From Gonocerus acuteangulatus (lineage: Eukaryota > Arthropoda > Insecta > Hemiptera > Coreidae), in contig OX328123.1 in NCBI GenBank assembly GCA_946811695.1, positions 31,275,399 to 31,339,398 of the forward strand: 64,000 nucleotides of DNA, read 5' to 3'. The notes under the pieces were generated by a model that saw only the letters and a list, made by a program, of their open reading frames with translations, ran no database searches and had not been told where the DNA came from. Positions 34,135 through 45,006 of the stretch are shown here, one piece after another. Numbering within the stretch: position 1 is the first letter of the stretch; every line of letters begins with the position of its first letter. Both the position numbers and the translations under genes were made by a program.

Positions 34135-34665
34135 TCACGTGTCTGTCTGTTTGTCTGTTTGTTCCTCCTGCTGGCACATAGGTAGGTCTTGATACGGGAA
34201 ATCTCCTAGGCTAGGTCAAAAAAGTTAATTTTCAAAATTTGGTCAAAAGGTCAACAGTTTTGTTCAAGAAAAATTGGCTACACTGAACCATTCAGATTCT
34301 GACGGCCATTTTGAATCGACAGCCATGTTGAATAATGTCTCAAATTTATTTGTTGCTGTTCTTGATAATTAGAATAACTCGAACTCATTGATGACTTTAC
34401 ATCATTATATAATCATGTAATGCAGTTTATTTCAATTTTATTTCAACAGTCACTGTCTAACTAAGGAGCGCTGGCCTTTCTTTAATAAGAGCTATCTTAC
34501 TCGCAGGTGCTGGCCTCTGTCGTTCATTATGAATTACTTGACAGATATAGACAAATTCACACCGTTTGGCCGATTTTGACGTAACTGGATATACAGGTAG
34601 ATCTTGATACGGGGAGAGTCATAGGCAAAAAGTAGGAGTAGCATGGCACACTGGGCAACAGCTAG
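34135..34665 (+). mobile_element. Helitron-like non-autonomous element (candidate)
   Basis: Starts TCACGTGTCTGTCTG and ends GGGCAACAGCTAG before T. Homologous to 19359-19772 over most of its length. An inverse fragment of the same 5' end lies at about 49133-49236. Confidence 0.45.
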
Positions 34666-35049
34666 TTAGTAATAACTAGAGCCCGGATATTAAGCATTTA
34701 TTTATGGTTAAATTAGGCAGGCAAAAAGGCACTTAAAATATTGAAAATAGGCAATACTGTAATTAAAATAGGCATTTATTAGGAGTGAAGGCAAAGAGGA
34801 ATCTCACTCATTATTAATGAAAATATGTATTTTAAATACTCATTCATTTCTTTATTACCAATTTATCAAAGAATTAGTGTACTTACTCTTACTTTTCCTT
34901 GTTACAAGCAACTACAAGATGCTTTTTCAAAGTATCAACTGTCATAGACCTTCTCAGAAAAAAGATTTAAGTGCTCACGCCTTAACACTCACGGCCACCG
35001 GGCCTCCAGGTACTCTTTTTAAAGCTTTTTGTAAATCGTTGATTTTTTG
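34666..35049. other. Unassigned sequence
   Basis: The ORF at 34817-35146 ends in the SINE and is not accepted. Confidence 0.4.
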
Positions 35050-35286
35050 CAGGGGCAAGGTTAGCTCAGTGGTAGACCACTGGACTAATAAGCTGGAGGA
35101 CCTGAGTTCAAATCCCGAGCAAGCACTAAAGACTTTTTTCTTCTAGTGTCTTCGTTCATGGGTTACATTCCGCCTCCCTACCGTCCCTAGGCCAATCCAG
35201 CCTGTAATTAATTTAATAATGGGTACCTTGGTGCTAATGATGACTAGCACTTGAAGCAGCAAGGGAAAAATCAGGCGGCCAAAAAA
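35050..35286 (+). mobile_element. tRNA-derived SINE (family B)
   Basis: A box GGTTAGCTCAGTGGTAGACC and B box GAGTTCAAATCCC lie at tRNA-like spacing. The body runs through TAATGGGTACCTTGGTGCTA to GAAAAATCAGGCGGCC and a short A-run. Transcription by RNA polymerase III would be expected from such boxes. Confidence 0.85.
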
Positions 35287-35292
35287 ACCAAA

Positions 35293-35866
35293 GAGTGTGC
35301 CCATATTAACACCTTCTCCCCTATATTCTGCGACTAGGGATCACCTACTAGCTGTAGTATATAGCCTTTCTATAGAGTGTGCCCATATTAACACCTTCTC
35401 CCCTATATTCTGCGACTAGGGATCACCTACTAGCTGTAGTATATAGCCTTTCTATAGAGTGTGCCCATATTAACACCTTCTCCCCTATATTCTGCGACTA
35501 GGGATCACCTACTAGCTGTAGTATATAGCCTTTCTATAGAGTGTGCCCATATTAACACCTTCTCCCCTATATTCTGCGACTAGGGATCACCTACTAGCTG
35601 TAGTATATAGCCTTTCTAAAGAGTGTGCCCATATTAACACCTTCTCCCCTATATTCTGCGACTAGGGATCACCTACTAGCTGTAGTATATAGCCTTTCTA
35701 AAGAGTGTGCCCATATTAACACCTTCTCCCCTATATTCTGCGACTAGGGATCACCTACTAGCTGTAGTATATAGCCTTTCTAAAGAGTGTGCCCATATTA
35801 ACACCTTCTCCCCTATATTCTGCGACTAGGCATCACCTACTAGCTGTAGTATATAACCCTCCTAAA
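35293..35866. repeat. 82-bp minisatellite, seven copies
   Basis: Units start at 35293, 35375, 35457, 35539, 35621, 35703 and 35785. Each contains GTGTGCCCATATTAACACCT and CACCTACTAGCTGTAGTATA. The first units join with CTATAGAG and the later ones with CTAAAGAG; the last unit has CATCACC for GATCACC. It directly abuts the 3' end of a SINE. Confidence 0.95.
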
Positions 35867-36299
35867 GAGAAACTCTACAGCTTAAAGCTATCCAAGCTTA
35901 TACTAATAACATCCAGGTGAGTGGCTTCATATCCCTGACCCTTACCGTCTTCTCTCTCTTCCAATACCGATATCTCTTTAATATTAAGGTAGCTAAATGA
36001 ATTTCTTGGATGACAAAACACTTCAATATTACAGCCGAATGGCTGAATTAATATCTATTACGATACAACGACCTTCCTGCTATACCATGTTCGAATATAA
36101 GTAGATGGTGCAATTGAAGGGAAACGGATGTGGCTTTAGTCGCGAGGAGTAAATTCGCTCGAGATTTGCCTTCTGTTATATCTAGGGAACGGATGTTCAT
36201 GTAAAATAAATTTACAGATATATATTTAACTATTTATAATGAAATATGTAATAAAAAAAATGAAAATATTTAGTAAACAATTCATCTTATCAAAGATAT
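35867..36299. other. Unassigned AT-rich sequence
   Basis: No gene supported. Confidence 0.4.
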
Positions 36300-36520
36300 T
36301 AAATTTTTAGTTGCGTTGGGAAACGAACTAAAATTATTTTATTTTTTCTAAAATATCTCGTTAACAAAAACTGTTTGTAAATCGTGGTAAGTAGAAAGTG
36401 GCCTTTCGAAAGCTTACTAAATTCTCTACAAAAATATTCTGATGTAATTTTCGAAGTGGCGATGTCAATCGGAGAACTAAGTGCTAAAAACTTCGAAATT
36501 GTTATTTCGTTTTTTTTTCT
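36300..36520 (-). repeat. IR-1 fragment, inverted
   Basis: Contains the inverse of the IR-1 block with AGCTTACTAAATTCTCTACA and GGCGATGTCAATCGGAGAA. Confidence 0.65.
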
Positions 36521-36879
36521 TTTTAGCGGGTTTTTGTCTCTATTTACCTAATTTTTTAATGGTATTTAACAGTAAAATGGGCATTTTAGTAAAGAACGGT
36601 CAGAAAATGAGAAAAATTGTTATACTGTTTCCAAGAGCTAATGAGCATGTATGCTTTTGGTACAATCAGTTTCCTGTTGTGGCAGAAACAACGTAGTCTA
36701 TGTATCGGGCTTTTTATTATGTAAATACTTTACCCGCCTTGATTTGATCAATTAAAAAAGGAAGTGAAAGTAGTTTGATTTCGTTGAGCCGAATTTGGGA
36801 TGTAGGGACTGGCCTGGTAGCTTAAAAAAAAAAAAAAAAAAAAAAAATTGTACATTCAGCAGTCCCGTAACAGGCCTCG

Positions 36880-37195
36880 AGGGCCCTGAGGGGCAAATAC
36901 TATAGAGGTATCTGATTCATTACCATACGGCACATTAGGGAGATAGTGTGGTCAGTACTATGCTCCGGCCGCCTGATTTTTCCCTTGGTTGCTTCGACTG
37001 CTAGGCTCATTAGCACCCAAGGTACCCATTATTAAATTAATAATGGATTGGCCTAGGAACGGTCAGGGAGGTCGAATTCAAGCCATGAACGAAGACACTA
37101 GAAGAAAAAATCTTTAGTGCTTGCTCGGGATTTGAACTCAGGTCCTCCAACTTATTCGTCCAGTGCTTTACCACTGAGCTAACCTCGATAGCAGG
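36880..37195 (-). mobile_element. tRNA-derived SINE (family B), longer copy
   Basis: Minus strand: GGTTAGCTCAGTGGTAAAGC (A box), GAGTTCAAATCCC (B box), then the same body as 35050-35286. It continues beyond that copy's end through GGAGCATAGTACTGACCACA to GGCCTGTTACGGGACTG. The extra segment is shared with 3885-4128. Confidence 0.85.
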
Positions 37196-37581
37196 GATAA
37201 TATCATCAATTATTGCTGACTCCATTAAAACTCAGCCTTTCTCCTTAATGTAAAGTTAGAACACCACGAAGAACATACAGCTGCAGTATAATACACCCTC
37301 AAGGTATGTGCTAACTCTAGGCAGTGTTAACTAACTAGAGAAGTTAACTAATGTGTCAAATACTAACAAGTAGTTGATTCATTACATTGCCTAAGTAAAA
37401 ACTCATTTAGTTCAACTTGTAATAAATAATTGAACTTTATCAGTACTAACTACAAGATGCCAAAAATGAGTTGTTTACTGTTTAAGTCAATTTTACAAGA
37501 AAGATATAGTAGGAGGCATTAAGAAGGATTCCGTATTTCCATTCGTACATACGAACGAACGCAAGATAATTATGCTTATAA

Positions 37582-37587
<6 letters not shown>
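37196..37587. other. Unassigned sequence
   Basis: No gene supported. Confidence 0.4.

Positions 37588-37635
<48 letters not shown>
37588..37635. repeat. (TA)n microsatellite
   Basis: TA run abutting the left mariner terminus; the element may have inserted into it, as mariners target TA. Confidence 0.95.
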
Positions 37636-37639
<4 letters not shown>

Positions 37640-38384
37640 GGTGTCCTAGAATATGTGTCCACCCCCTTTTTTCTCCTAGAGTTGTTGGAATTTCGAAATG
37701 AAACTTGGTAGGTCATAGTTATGTTGCATGAGGTTTCTTTTAAAGGTTTAGTTGACTTTGTAACATTCTCCAGTTTTTCTCCGGCGCATCGAACTCGTGA
37801 GTTTCCAATGGCAACAGGTATATTTTATGATGAATTCTGATAGAAAATTTAATTTTAAGACTAATTTATTCCGAGACATCTTTTGATCCGACGCGCCGTT
37901 TGCGCATAAAACGCAAAAAAACTGAAAAAGATCGCCCTTTTGTAGACAAATTCCTATTTATCACTGAAACCAAGCCTTGTACGTAAAAACACCTCTATAC
38001 AAACGTTGTAGCCAATTAATTATCCTTTCAGATGATACCAAGATCAAAGTTGTAGATTGAATATTTAACGGGACATTATGAATGAAAAATATACCTTAAA
38101 AGTTTTAAAAAATAACAATTCAGAAAATCGATATGAATAGAAAAAAAATAGCTGTCATAAACAATAAAAAAAAAGTATGTACTTATTTACTTTATGAAAA
38201 AGAAAAGTAAATACAGATTATTATAAAACAGAACAGAATACATTTCTCTTTCCATATGAAATTATTATTACATTAAACGACAAACTAAAAAACAAATTTC
38301 CCTTTGTTTAAAAAAAAAGTAATCAGTATCCAAAGAATGTTACATTGTTTAAAAAAATATTAACTTCACTAAATATGGCGAAAA

Positions 38385-39569
38385 TCATTTTAAATGTTCA
38401 AAATGTCCACCTTCAACATTAATACATTGCACAAGTCTCTTCGGGAAATCATCCTGAGCATTTAAAATCTCATCTATTTTTAATTGTGCAACTGACCGAG
38501 TTATCCGATCCATCATGTCCTCTTTATTTTGGGGCCTTTGATGGTACACCAGGGCTTTTAATCTACCCCACAGATAGTAGTCCATGACCGTCAAATCAGG
38601 TGATCTAGGCGGCCATTCTACCCCCATCCCACGACCTATACAGCGATCTGTGGGAGAAGGGAGGAAAGTACCGAAATTAGTAATAAAATTGAATTAGATC
38701 ATAAATAAATTTAAATAATAATAATAATAAATGTAAATAATAATAATACATTTAAATAATACTTCATAATTTTATAAAAGTTGCATGTAATACCTGGAAA
38801 TAACTGACGAAGTTTTTCCCGTATTATCAAAGAAAAATGTGTGGGACAACCGTCAAGTTGTAGGTACATGTTACATCGCTGTTGCAGTGGAATATCTTCC
38901 AATAATGTGGGTAGAGTATTTGTCAAAAAATTACAAAAAAACTTCTCCCGTAAGTCTCTCTTGAAAGAAATGAGGGCCAATTACGTATTGTCCGAAAATC
39001 CCGCACTATACATTTACCGAGAACCTATGCTGGTGATCAACCTCCGTCAACCACTGAGGACTTCCTTCCGCCCAGTAATGACAATTGTGTTTATTAATGC
39101 TTCCATCGCTGCAGAATGTGGATTCGTCAGTCCATAGAATATGTCTGTAAAAATTCCTATTTTCTGCTAAGGCTTGTTGCATCCAATGGCAGAAGCGTAA
39201 TCTCTTATTGCAATCCTCAGGTAATAGTTTTTGGTGCGGGTTCATATGGAATGGAAACATTTTATTTTGTTTTGCAATCCTTCCCACTGAGGACTTACTC
39301 ATATCTGAGTCCCTAGCAATGTCCCTGCAGCTGACATGGGGATTAACTGCCATTGCTGTAAGGACATTTATTGTGTTCTCTTCAGCCATCGCAGGTCTTG
39401 GCATTTTCCTTCCCTTCCTTGCGCAAATTAATGAACCTGCTGTTCTTAATTTTTGCTCAAGTCTCGGGAAGAGCTTTCTTGAAGGGTGTGGTCAATTGGG
39501 AAATCGCTGAGCGTAAAGACGTGCTGCGGCGCTGGAATTCCTCCGACATTCCCCAAAAATTAGGAGCAT
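38385..39569 (-). pseudogene. DD41D mariner-like transposase, interrupted, with intron
   Basis: This is the cut-and-paste transposase of the element. The N-terminal part starts near ATG 39569 (MLLIFGECRRN) and runs through a helix-turn-helix region (SKSSVGRI). The catalytic Asp residues sit in LWTDESTF, QLDGCPTH and SPDLTVMDYYLWG. When the intron at 38648-38793 is removed, 41 residues lie between the second and third Asp, the DD41D spacing. Three lesions make it inactive. A TGA lies inside the N-terminal block (after QRFPN), a TAG at 39006-39008 sits where the family usually has Trp, and there is a one-base frameshift near 38930-38950. The stop for the last exon is at 38385-38387. Confidence 0.82.
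38648..38793 (-). other. Predicted 146-bp intron in the mariner transposase
   Basis: On the minus strand the exon ends TTTCCAG before GTATTACATG. The intron ends in a pyrimidine tract TTTCCTCCCTTCTCCCACAG before ATCGCTG. Removing it joins the two frames exactly, giving LFPDRCIGRG across the joint. The intron contains a short (ATT)n tract. Confidence 0.75.
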
Positions 39570-41189
39570 GTCTACATAAAAATAGAAAAACAGCATATTT
39601 AAGAAGAAGAAGGTACGTTCTATCACTGAATGGTCAACTGATACTAGCAACTAATTTTTAAGTCCAATTTCTTATCAATGCCACATTATACCAAATAATC
39701 TTCATTCCATTGTAACAGCAAACATCCTCTTTCAACTAAGTACATTAACAATGAGGATTAGGAGCAGAAGTAAATCCTCACATATGTTTTCATCCTTTTC
39801 TTTCTTGTCATTATTACTCAAGAATTAATACATAAAAATCATCCCAGTGAATAAGTGTTTAACTCGAATTTCCTTGATTTGCAGTGGTCTTCTTTGAAAA
39901 TTAATGAAAAATCTGGTTTTCATACTCTAGCGAAGAAATATGGCAAAAAGAATAAGTAAAAAATCTGGTACATGCAACACACAACTTTCACTTACCACCT
40001 TAGTCGGAGTAGGTTAAATTATTTTAAGCAATTAATATCCATGTTTTTCCACCCATCTCATCAATCGACCCAACATATGTTTTCATTCATAATATCCCGT
40101 TAAATATTCAATCTACAACTTTGATCTTGGTATCATCTGAAAGGAAAATAATTCAGTGATAAATAGGAATTTGTCTACAAAAGGGCGATATTTTTCAGTT
40201 TTTTGCGTTTTACGCGCAAACGGTGCGTCGGATCAAAAGATGTCTCGAAATAAATTAGTCTTAAAACTAAATTTACTATCAGAATTCGTCATAAAATATA
40301 CCTGTTGCCATTGGAAACTCACGAGTTAGATGCGTTGGAGAAAAACTGGAGAATGTTACAAAGTCAACTAAACCTTCAAAAGAAACCTCATGCAACATAA
40401 CTATGACCTACCAAGTTTCATTTAGAAATTCCAACAACTCTAGGAGGAAAAGGGGTGGACACATATGCTGGGACACCGTGTTTGTATACAGGGTGTTCAA
40501 AACTCGATTTGACTCCCACGAGGGAATAGTTTTTGGGAAAACTCGTCCTTTTTCCCCAGAATTTTTGAAATTTAAAAACGAAACTTGGTTGGTCTTAACG
40601 TGGTGGAATGAACATTTGTTGGACCTAATGCACGACCCCTCAACTTTCTCCAGTTCTTCTCCAGAGACCCTAACTCTGGAATCTCCAATGGAAAGGGGTT
40701 ATTTTTATGACGGATTATTGTAGAGAATTGAATTTGATGTCGATTTTATATCGGTCATTTTTTTCGCTAAAGCGCACCAATGAGTAACAAATTGCCAAAA
40801 ACCGAGAAAACCCTTGTTTTTCGTCACTTTTCTACCAATAACGTAGAAAGTATGCCCGTAATGAAAAAAGTAGTCAATATAAACGTTGTAGAGGATTAAA
40901 TTTACTTCCCAAAAAGTACCTTCAAATGCCTAAAATGTTAATAGGAATGGAGCAAAATACACTTTTGTTTTTCAAGTTTTCAGAAAAGTGTATTATCAAC
41001 GTGATCTACGCTTCATTAAACCTTTTCCTAAAGCATTTTTTCTGCACCTAGTTTTGGATTTAAGAACGTTTGCAGAAAAAATCAAATTCAATTATTTTAT
41101 AAAGGGATTAAAAAATATATATATTAAATTTAAATGAATAGAACTCACCCAATGATTAGAATTTTGTAGTAATTATTTTTGTGTTGGAC

Positions 41190-41311
41190 GATTTTTTTTT
41201 ATTACGCCTTGACATCTAGGCCATTAGTGCCGACATGAAGGGTGCAGCGAGGAATTTTCCCAACGAGCCGTGAGATAAGAAAATTCCTGCGCCGCACAGT
41301 GGGGTTTGAAT
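41190..41311 (-). mobile_element. SINE family A 3' body in left arm
   Basis: Minus strand: CACTGTGCGGCGCAGGAATT, GTCGGCACTAATGGCCTAGA and a short A-tail. It is the mirror image of 41553-41672. Confidence 0.7.
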
Positions 41312-41552
41312 GCTTAATTTCAACGATATCTGTATTAAGTTACATGAAAAATAAAATATTATTTTATATTTGATTGTAAAAGTTTGTAAATTATTTACAC
41401 GTAATTTAATAAACAGGGGACACAAAAAACAAAAATCTGGTCTGAGAAAGTTGTTCTAAATGTTATTAGCTTTCATTTTTTTTTTTTTTAAATGGATTCA
41501 TTACGGTTAAGATTTGGAGGCTGTAGCCTTTTTTGAATCTCGAAAAGTAGTT

Positions 41553-41672
41553 TGGCCCCACTGTGCGGCGGCAGGAATTTTCTTATCTCACGGGTCGTTG
41601 GGAAAATTCCTCACTGCACCCTGGATGTCGGCACTAATGGCCTACATGTCAAGGAGTCAAGGAGGAAAAAAA
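41553..41672 (+). mobile_element. SINE family A 3' body in right arm
   Basis: CCCCACTGTGCGGCGGCAGG followed by the body and an A-tail, inverse of 41190-41311. Confidence 0.7.
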
Positions 41673-42190
41673 AAAATAAATTAAAAAAAAATCGCCCAAC
41701 ACAAAAATAATTACTACAAAATTCTAATCATTAGGTGAGTTCTATTCATTTAAATTTAATATTTTATTTTTTAAATCCCTTTATAAAGTAATTGAATTTG
41801 ATTTTTTCCTCAAACGTTCTGAAATCCAAAATTAGGTGGAGCAAAAATGCTTTACGAAATGGTTTAATGAAGCGTAAATCACGTTGATAATACACTTTTC
41901 TGAAAACTTGAAAAACAAAAGTGTATTTTGCTCCATTCCTATTAACATTTTAGGCATTTGAAGGTACTTTTTGGGAAGCAAATTTAATCCTCAACAACGT
42001 TTATATTGACTACTTTTTTCAGTACGGGCATACTTTCTACGTTATGGGCAGAAAAGTGACGAAAAACAAGGGTTTTCTCGGGTTTTCGCAATTTGTTACT
42101 CATTGGTGCGCTTTAGCGAAAACATGACAGATATAAAATCGACATAAAATTCATTTCTCTACAATAATCCGTCATAAAAATAAATAAATA

Positions 42191-42644
42191 AGGAAAAGGA
42201 GGAAGAGGAGTTGACTCGAGGATTTTTCATACTAAAATGGCGGCACATGTTATTAACAGAGTTACATAGTTGATCGGGTTAGTAAACATTATTCTCCAAC
42301 AACTGCTCTTTCTATTGGACGTAAACTTATTGAATTATCTTCAATCTAAATGTTATTTTTCAAATATAAATTTGAAGTGTCAACTTAAGGAGCAGTGTCA
42401 ACAATCGGGTCATTTACCCTATACCTGCTTTGGAAAATTAATACAAGGGCGAGCACGCAGGAGAGAAAACAACCTCGGGTTTGAACAGTTATAAAATTTC
42501 GTAGAGTTCACCGATTTATCTTTAACAAAATGGAATCAACTCGTGAATTAAGTCGAAAATAATTTTGTTTATACAGAACATCCGTATGGAAAATAGCAAT
42601 AATGTATTACACTTATGTGAATTTTGCGTTTGAAAACTAAAAAA
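42191..42644. other. Unassigned sequence
   Basis: No gene supported; a 74-codon ORF at 42270-42494 has no features. Confidence 0.4.
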
Positions 42645-42684
42645 AGTCCGACTCGCAGGAACTGCGTCATCTTAGCGCGGTTCC

Positions 42685-42874
42685 AGTTTTTTTTTTTTTT
42701 TTTTTTTTATACGGCACATCTACATCTAGGTCATTAGCGCCGACATCCAGGGTGTAGCGAGGAATTTCACCAGCGAGCCGTGGGATGATAAAATTCCTGC
42801 CGGAGGTTGGGAATCGAACCCACCATCTCCCGCTTATGAATCCAAGGCGCTAGCCATTAGACCACGGGAGACCC
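42685..42874 (-). mobile_element. SINE family A, complete copy with 7-bp target duplication
   Basis: Minus strand: tRNA-like head GGGGTCTCCCGTGGTCTAAT, B box GGTTCGATTCCC, a body with GGCAGGAATTTTATCATCCC, a 3' part GTCGGCGCTAATGACCTAGA and an A-tail. CGGTTCC flanks it at 42678-42684 and 42875-42881. Confidence 0.88.
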
Positions 42875-43949
42875 CGGTTCCTGTTCATATCCCTATTCTC
42901 ATTTGAAAAGCATAGAATAGAAACAGATAATATTTTCCTCGGCCTTTGTTCAAAGGGTTTTATGGCTATACCTGGGGTCAGGTCCGCAAGACCCTAGAAT
43001 CCTCTTCTACCGATACTTCATTTCATACGTTTCAATGAATTGGAAAATATCAAATATTTTCACAGATTCCTGTGTTCTTTTACTATAGTAATAATTCTAC
43101 AGATAAAATCAATTAAAAAATAAAATAAAAAAACCAACAGCATAAAGGCAATTGAAAATATTCAAAAGACGTCAACGAATCTTTTTCTCTTGGCAAGCTA
43201 TATTTCTAACAATGAATTGTTTTTCTTATTTTGCCTAATCTGTTTTATTGTAAAATACATTATCCAACTATAAGCAATTAAAAAATAACAAGGAATAAAA
43301 ACAGACAAAAAGAACAGTTCGAATAAGCAAAATCAATTACTTTAATGTTTTAAGCACTTATTTCTCCGATTGACATCGCCTAATCAAAACTTTCATCAGA
43401 ACCTTTTTTGTAGAGCATTTAGTAAGCTTTCTAATGGTATTCTTTCGTTTGCCAAGATTCTCAACCTTTTTCGAGATATTAAGGAAAATATACAGAGTTA
43501 CCAAAACTTTTTATGTCTGTTAATAAAATATTTTATTCTAACCCTTCCTTAACTCCAAACGTAACCAAAATTTCAACATATTAGTTTTAATGATAGTAAA
43601 ACATGCAGAAAATGTTTCAACTGAATCCCATGATTCTAAGTACCCAAACCAAAAACGGTATTCAAAAAGTATTTTTCCAATTTTCTCAAAAACGGTTAAA
43701 GCTATCGCCTTGAAAATGGTTTCATTCGTTTTCCTAGCCCAAGAAGACTATAAAAAGAGTACTTACAAGCTTATGAACTCAAAAACGTAAGCGTTACGAT
43801 TTTTTCTGGGCGAATTTCGCCCCAAACTCCATCTTCCAGTGGGCGGATTTTGCTGGTTAACGAACTTGACCTTTCATATTGGACGACTGATTTTTTTACC
43901 AAATTTCATCAAAATCGGACCATTCGTCTTCGAGCTAGAGAGCGAACAG

Positions 43950-43953
<4 letters not shown>

Positions 43954-44028
<75 letters not shown>
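43954..44028. repeat. (TA)n microsatellite inside IR-1
   Basis: TA run with two short interruptions. Confidence 0.95.
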
Positions 44029-44029
<1 letters not shown>

Positions 44030-44255
44030 AAATTTGAACCACCATTATTTTCGGTCTCTAGGGGTTCTGAAACGCGAAATTTTCTTGTCGGCACTTCCGG
44101 ATTGTTTCATTGTATCAACCTTATAAGCGGGGTTCCTTCCTATGGGGGAGGGAGGAACCGCGCTAAAAGAAACTTTAACTCTTAGGCTTCCACGGTCCGA
44201 GTCATTACAAATATTATAGTCTTCTGGTATTGACCGTGTCACAAACTTCTTTGCC

Positions 44256-44289
44256 GACGTTTCGCTAGTCATACTGCCAGCTTCCTCAG
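44256..44289 (-). ncRNA. Hammerhead-ribozyme-like core, copy 1
   Basis: Minus strand: CTGAGGA, an imperfect stem-loop (GCT...AGC and AGT/ACT), then CGAAACGTC. This is the CTGANGA...GAAACGTC arrangement of minimal hammerheads known from Penelope-like elements. Activity is uncertain because stem II is bulged. Confidence 0.5.
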
Positions 44290-44912
44290 GGCTTAGTCTG
44301 AGAATGAGGATGTTCTTCTAGTTGTTCAGTATAAATACTCGTCTTTGTATTCATCCGCGGGCGTAATCTGCTCTTCCATGTATCTGATTGGTTGGTCCCT
44401 GTCTTGCTTGAACCTGGTTGGTGGGTTCCATCTGGACCATTGACTGGTTGAATTTCGTTTCTTCTTTTTTCCTTCGGCTTAATCACCGGATGTCATAATT
44501 TGCTGAGCCTATACCCATCTTCTTTGTTAAAATTTTCCGGGCAGCGTACTATCTCTATGGCTTCCCTAATGATCCGTTCTTGGTAGTTCTCTATTTTCGT
44601 CAGAATACTTACTTTGTCGAACTGGATTGCATGATTTGTGTTGTAGAAGTGTTCTGCTACAGCCGATTTTTCAGTATTGCCATTCTTAACCGTCTTCACA
44701 TGTTCAGAGATTCTTGTACATACCAATCTACCTGTTTGCCCAATGTACTCCTTTCCGTAGGCGCATGGAATACTATAGACACCTGGTGATCTTAGCTTCA
44801 GATTATCCTTGGGGTTATTTATTATTTGACTTATCTTGCAGTCAGTGGTGTAAACCGTTTTGATGTTATGTTTCTTTAGGATCTTTGTAATCTTCTCTGT
44901 GGTTCCTTTCAC
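44286..44912 (-). pseudogene. GIY-YIG endonuclease domain of a Penelope-like element
   Basis: This is the C-terminal endonuclease of Penelope-like retroelements, which nicks target DNA for reverse transcription. GVYSIPCAYGKEYIGQTGR carries the GIY-YIG signature; a conserved region with RISEHVKTVKNG and AVAEHFYNTNH follows, then the C-terminal block NFNKEDGYRLSKL. A TGA after that block interrupts the frame, which resumes in the same phase (HPVIKPKEKRRNEIQPV) to about 44286. The N-terminal reverse transcriptase is absent because the fragment is 5'-truncated. Confidence 0.85.
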
Positions 44913-44920
44913 GTTCAGCC

Positions 44921-44954
44921 CTGAGGAAGCTGGCAGTATGACTAGCGAAACGTC
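44921..44954 (+). ncRNA. Hammerhead-ribozyme-like core, copy 2
   Basis: Identical core in the opposite orientation, in the right-hand terminal repeat. Confidence 0.5.
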
Positions 44955-45006
44955 GGCAAAGAAGTTTGTGACACGGTCAATACCAGAAGACTATAATATT
45001 TGTAAT

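Larger units (their letters stand above)
37637..40480 (-). mobile_element. Mariner-like element with TIRs of about 400 bp
   Basis: Left terminus CAGGGTGTCCTAGAATATGT and the right terminus, its inverse ending GGACACCGTG, bound a 2.84-kb element. The inverted repeats run about 37637-38095 and 40078-40480. The left arm holds about 50 bp (near 37975-38023) absent from the right. TA precedes the left end; the right flank (TTTGTA) no longer shows TA. It encloses a broken transposase on the minus strand. Confidence 0.85.
40489..42190. mobile_element. Foldback element related to the mariner TIR, arms about 600 bp
   Basis: It begins CAGGGTGTTCAAAACTCGAT after TA, only eight bases right of the mariner. 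Its terminal sequence follows the same outline as the mariner TIR (GAAACTTGGTTGGTC, TTCTCCAG..., AATCTCCAATGGAA). The left arm 40703-41311 is matched in inverse by 41553-42178 with high identity, leaving a loop of about 240 bp. Each arm contains a SINE A 3' body in mirror position. The right terminus is missing beyond about 42180. No ORF. Confidence 0.85.
42645..44169 (+). repeat. IR-1 interspersed repeat, full length with nested SINE
   Basis: Left end AGTCCGACTCGCAGGAACTG followed by TTAGCGCGGTTCC; right end GGAGGGAGGAACCGCGCTAAAAG. In between are TTTCTCCGATTGACATCGCC, GAAAACGGTTAAAGCTATCG-type and TTTCATCAAAATCGGACC blocks and a (TA)n tract. The two ends share GCGCGGTTCC in inverted orientation. 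A SINE (42685-42874) splits the left end. Non-coding. Confidence 0.75.
44204..45006 (-). mobile_element. Penelope-like element fragment with inverted terminal repeats
   Basis: 90-bp inverted repeats at 44204-44293 and 44917-45006 bound a fragment with a GIY-YIG endonuclease on the minus strand. The RT domain is missing. Each terminal copy contains a hammerhead-like core. Confidence 0.8.

Noticed and set aside
35050..35125. Genuine tRNA gene
   Set aside because: The A and B boxes are tRNA-like, but the sequence runs into a SINE body with dispersed copies and the acceptor stem does not close.
39116..39661. + strand ORFs opposite the mariner transposase
   Set aside because: Antisense shadows of the transposase frames.
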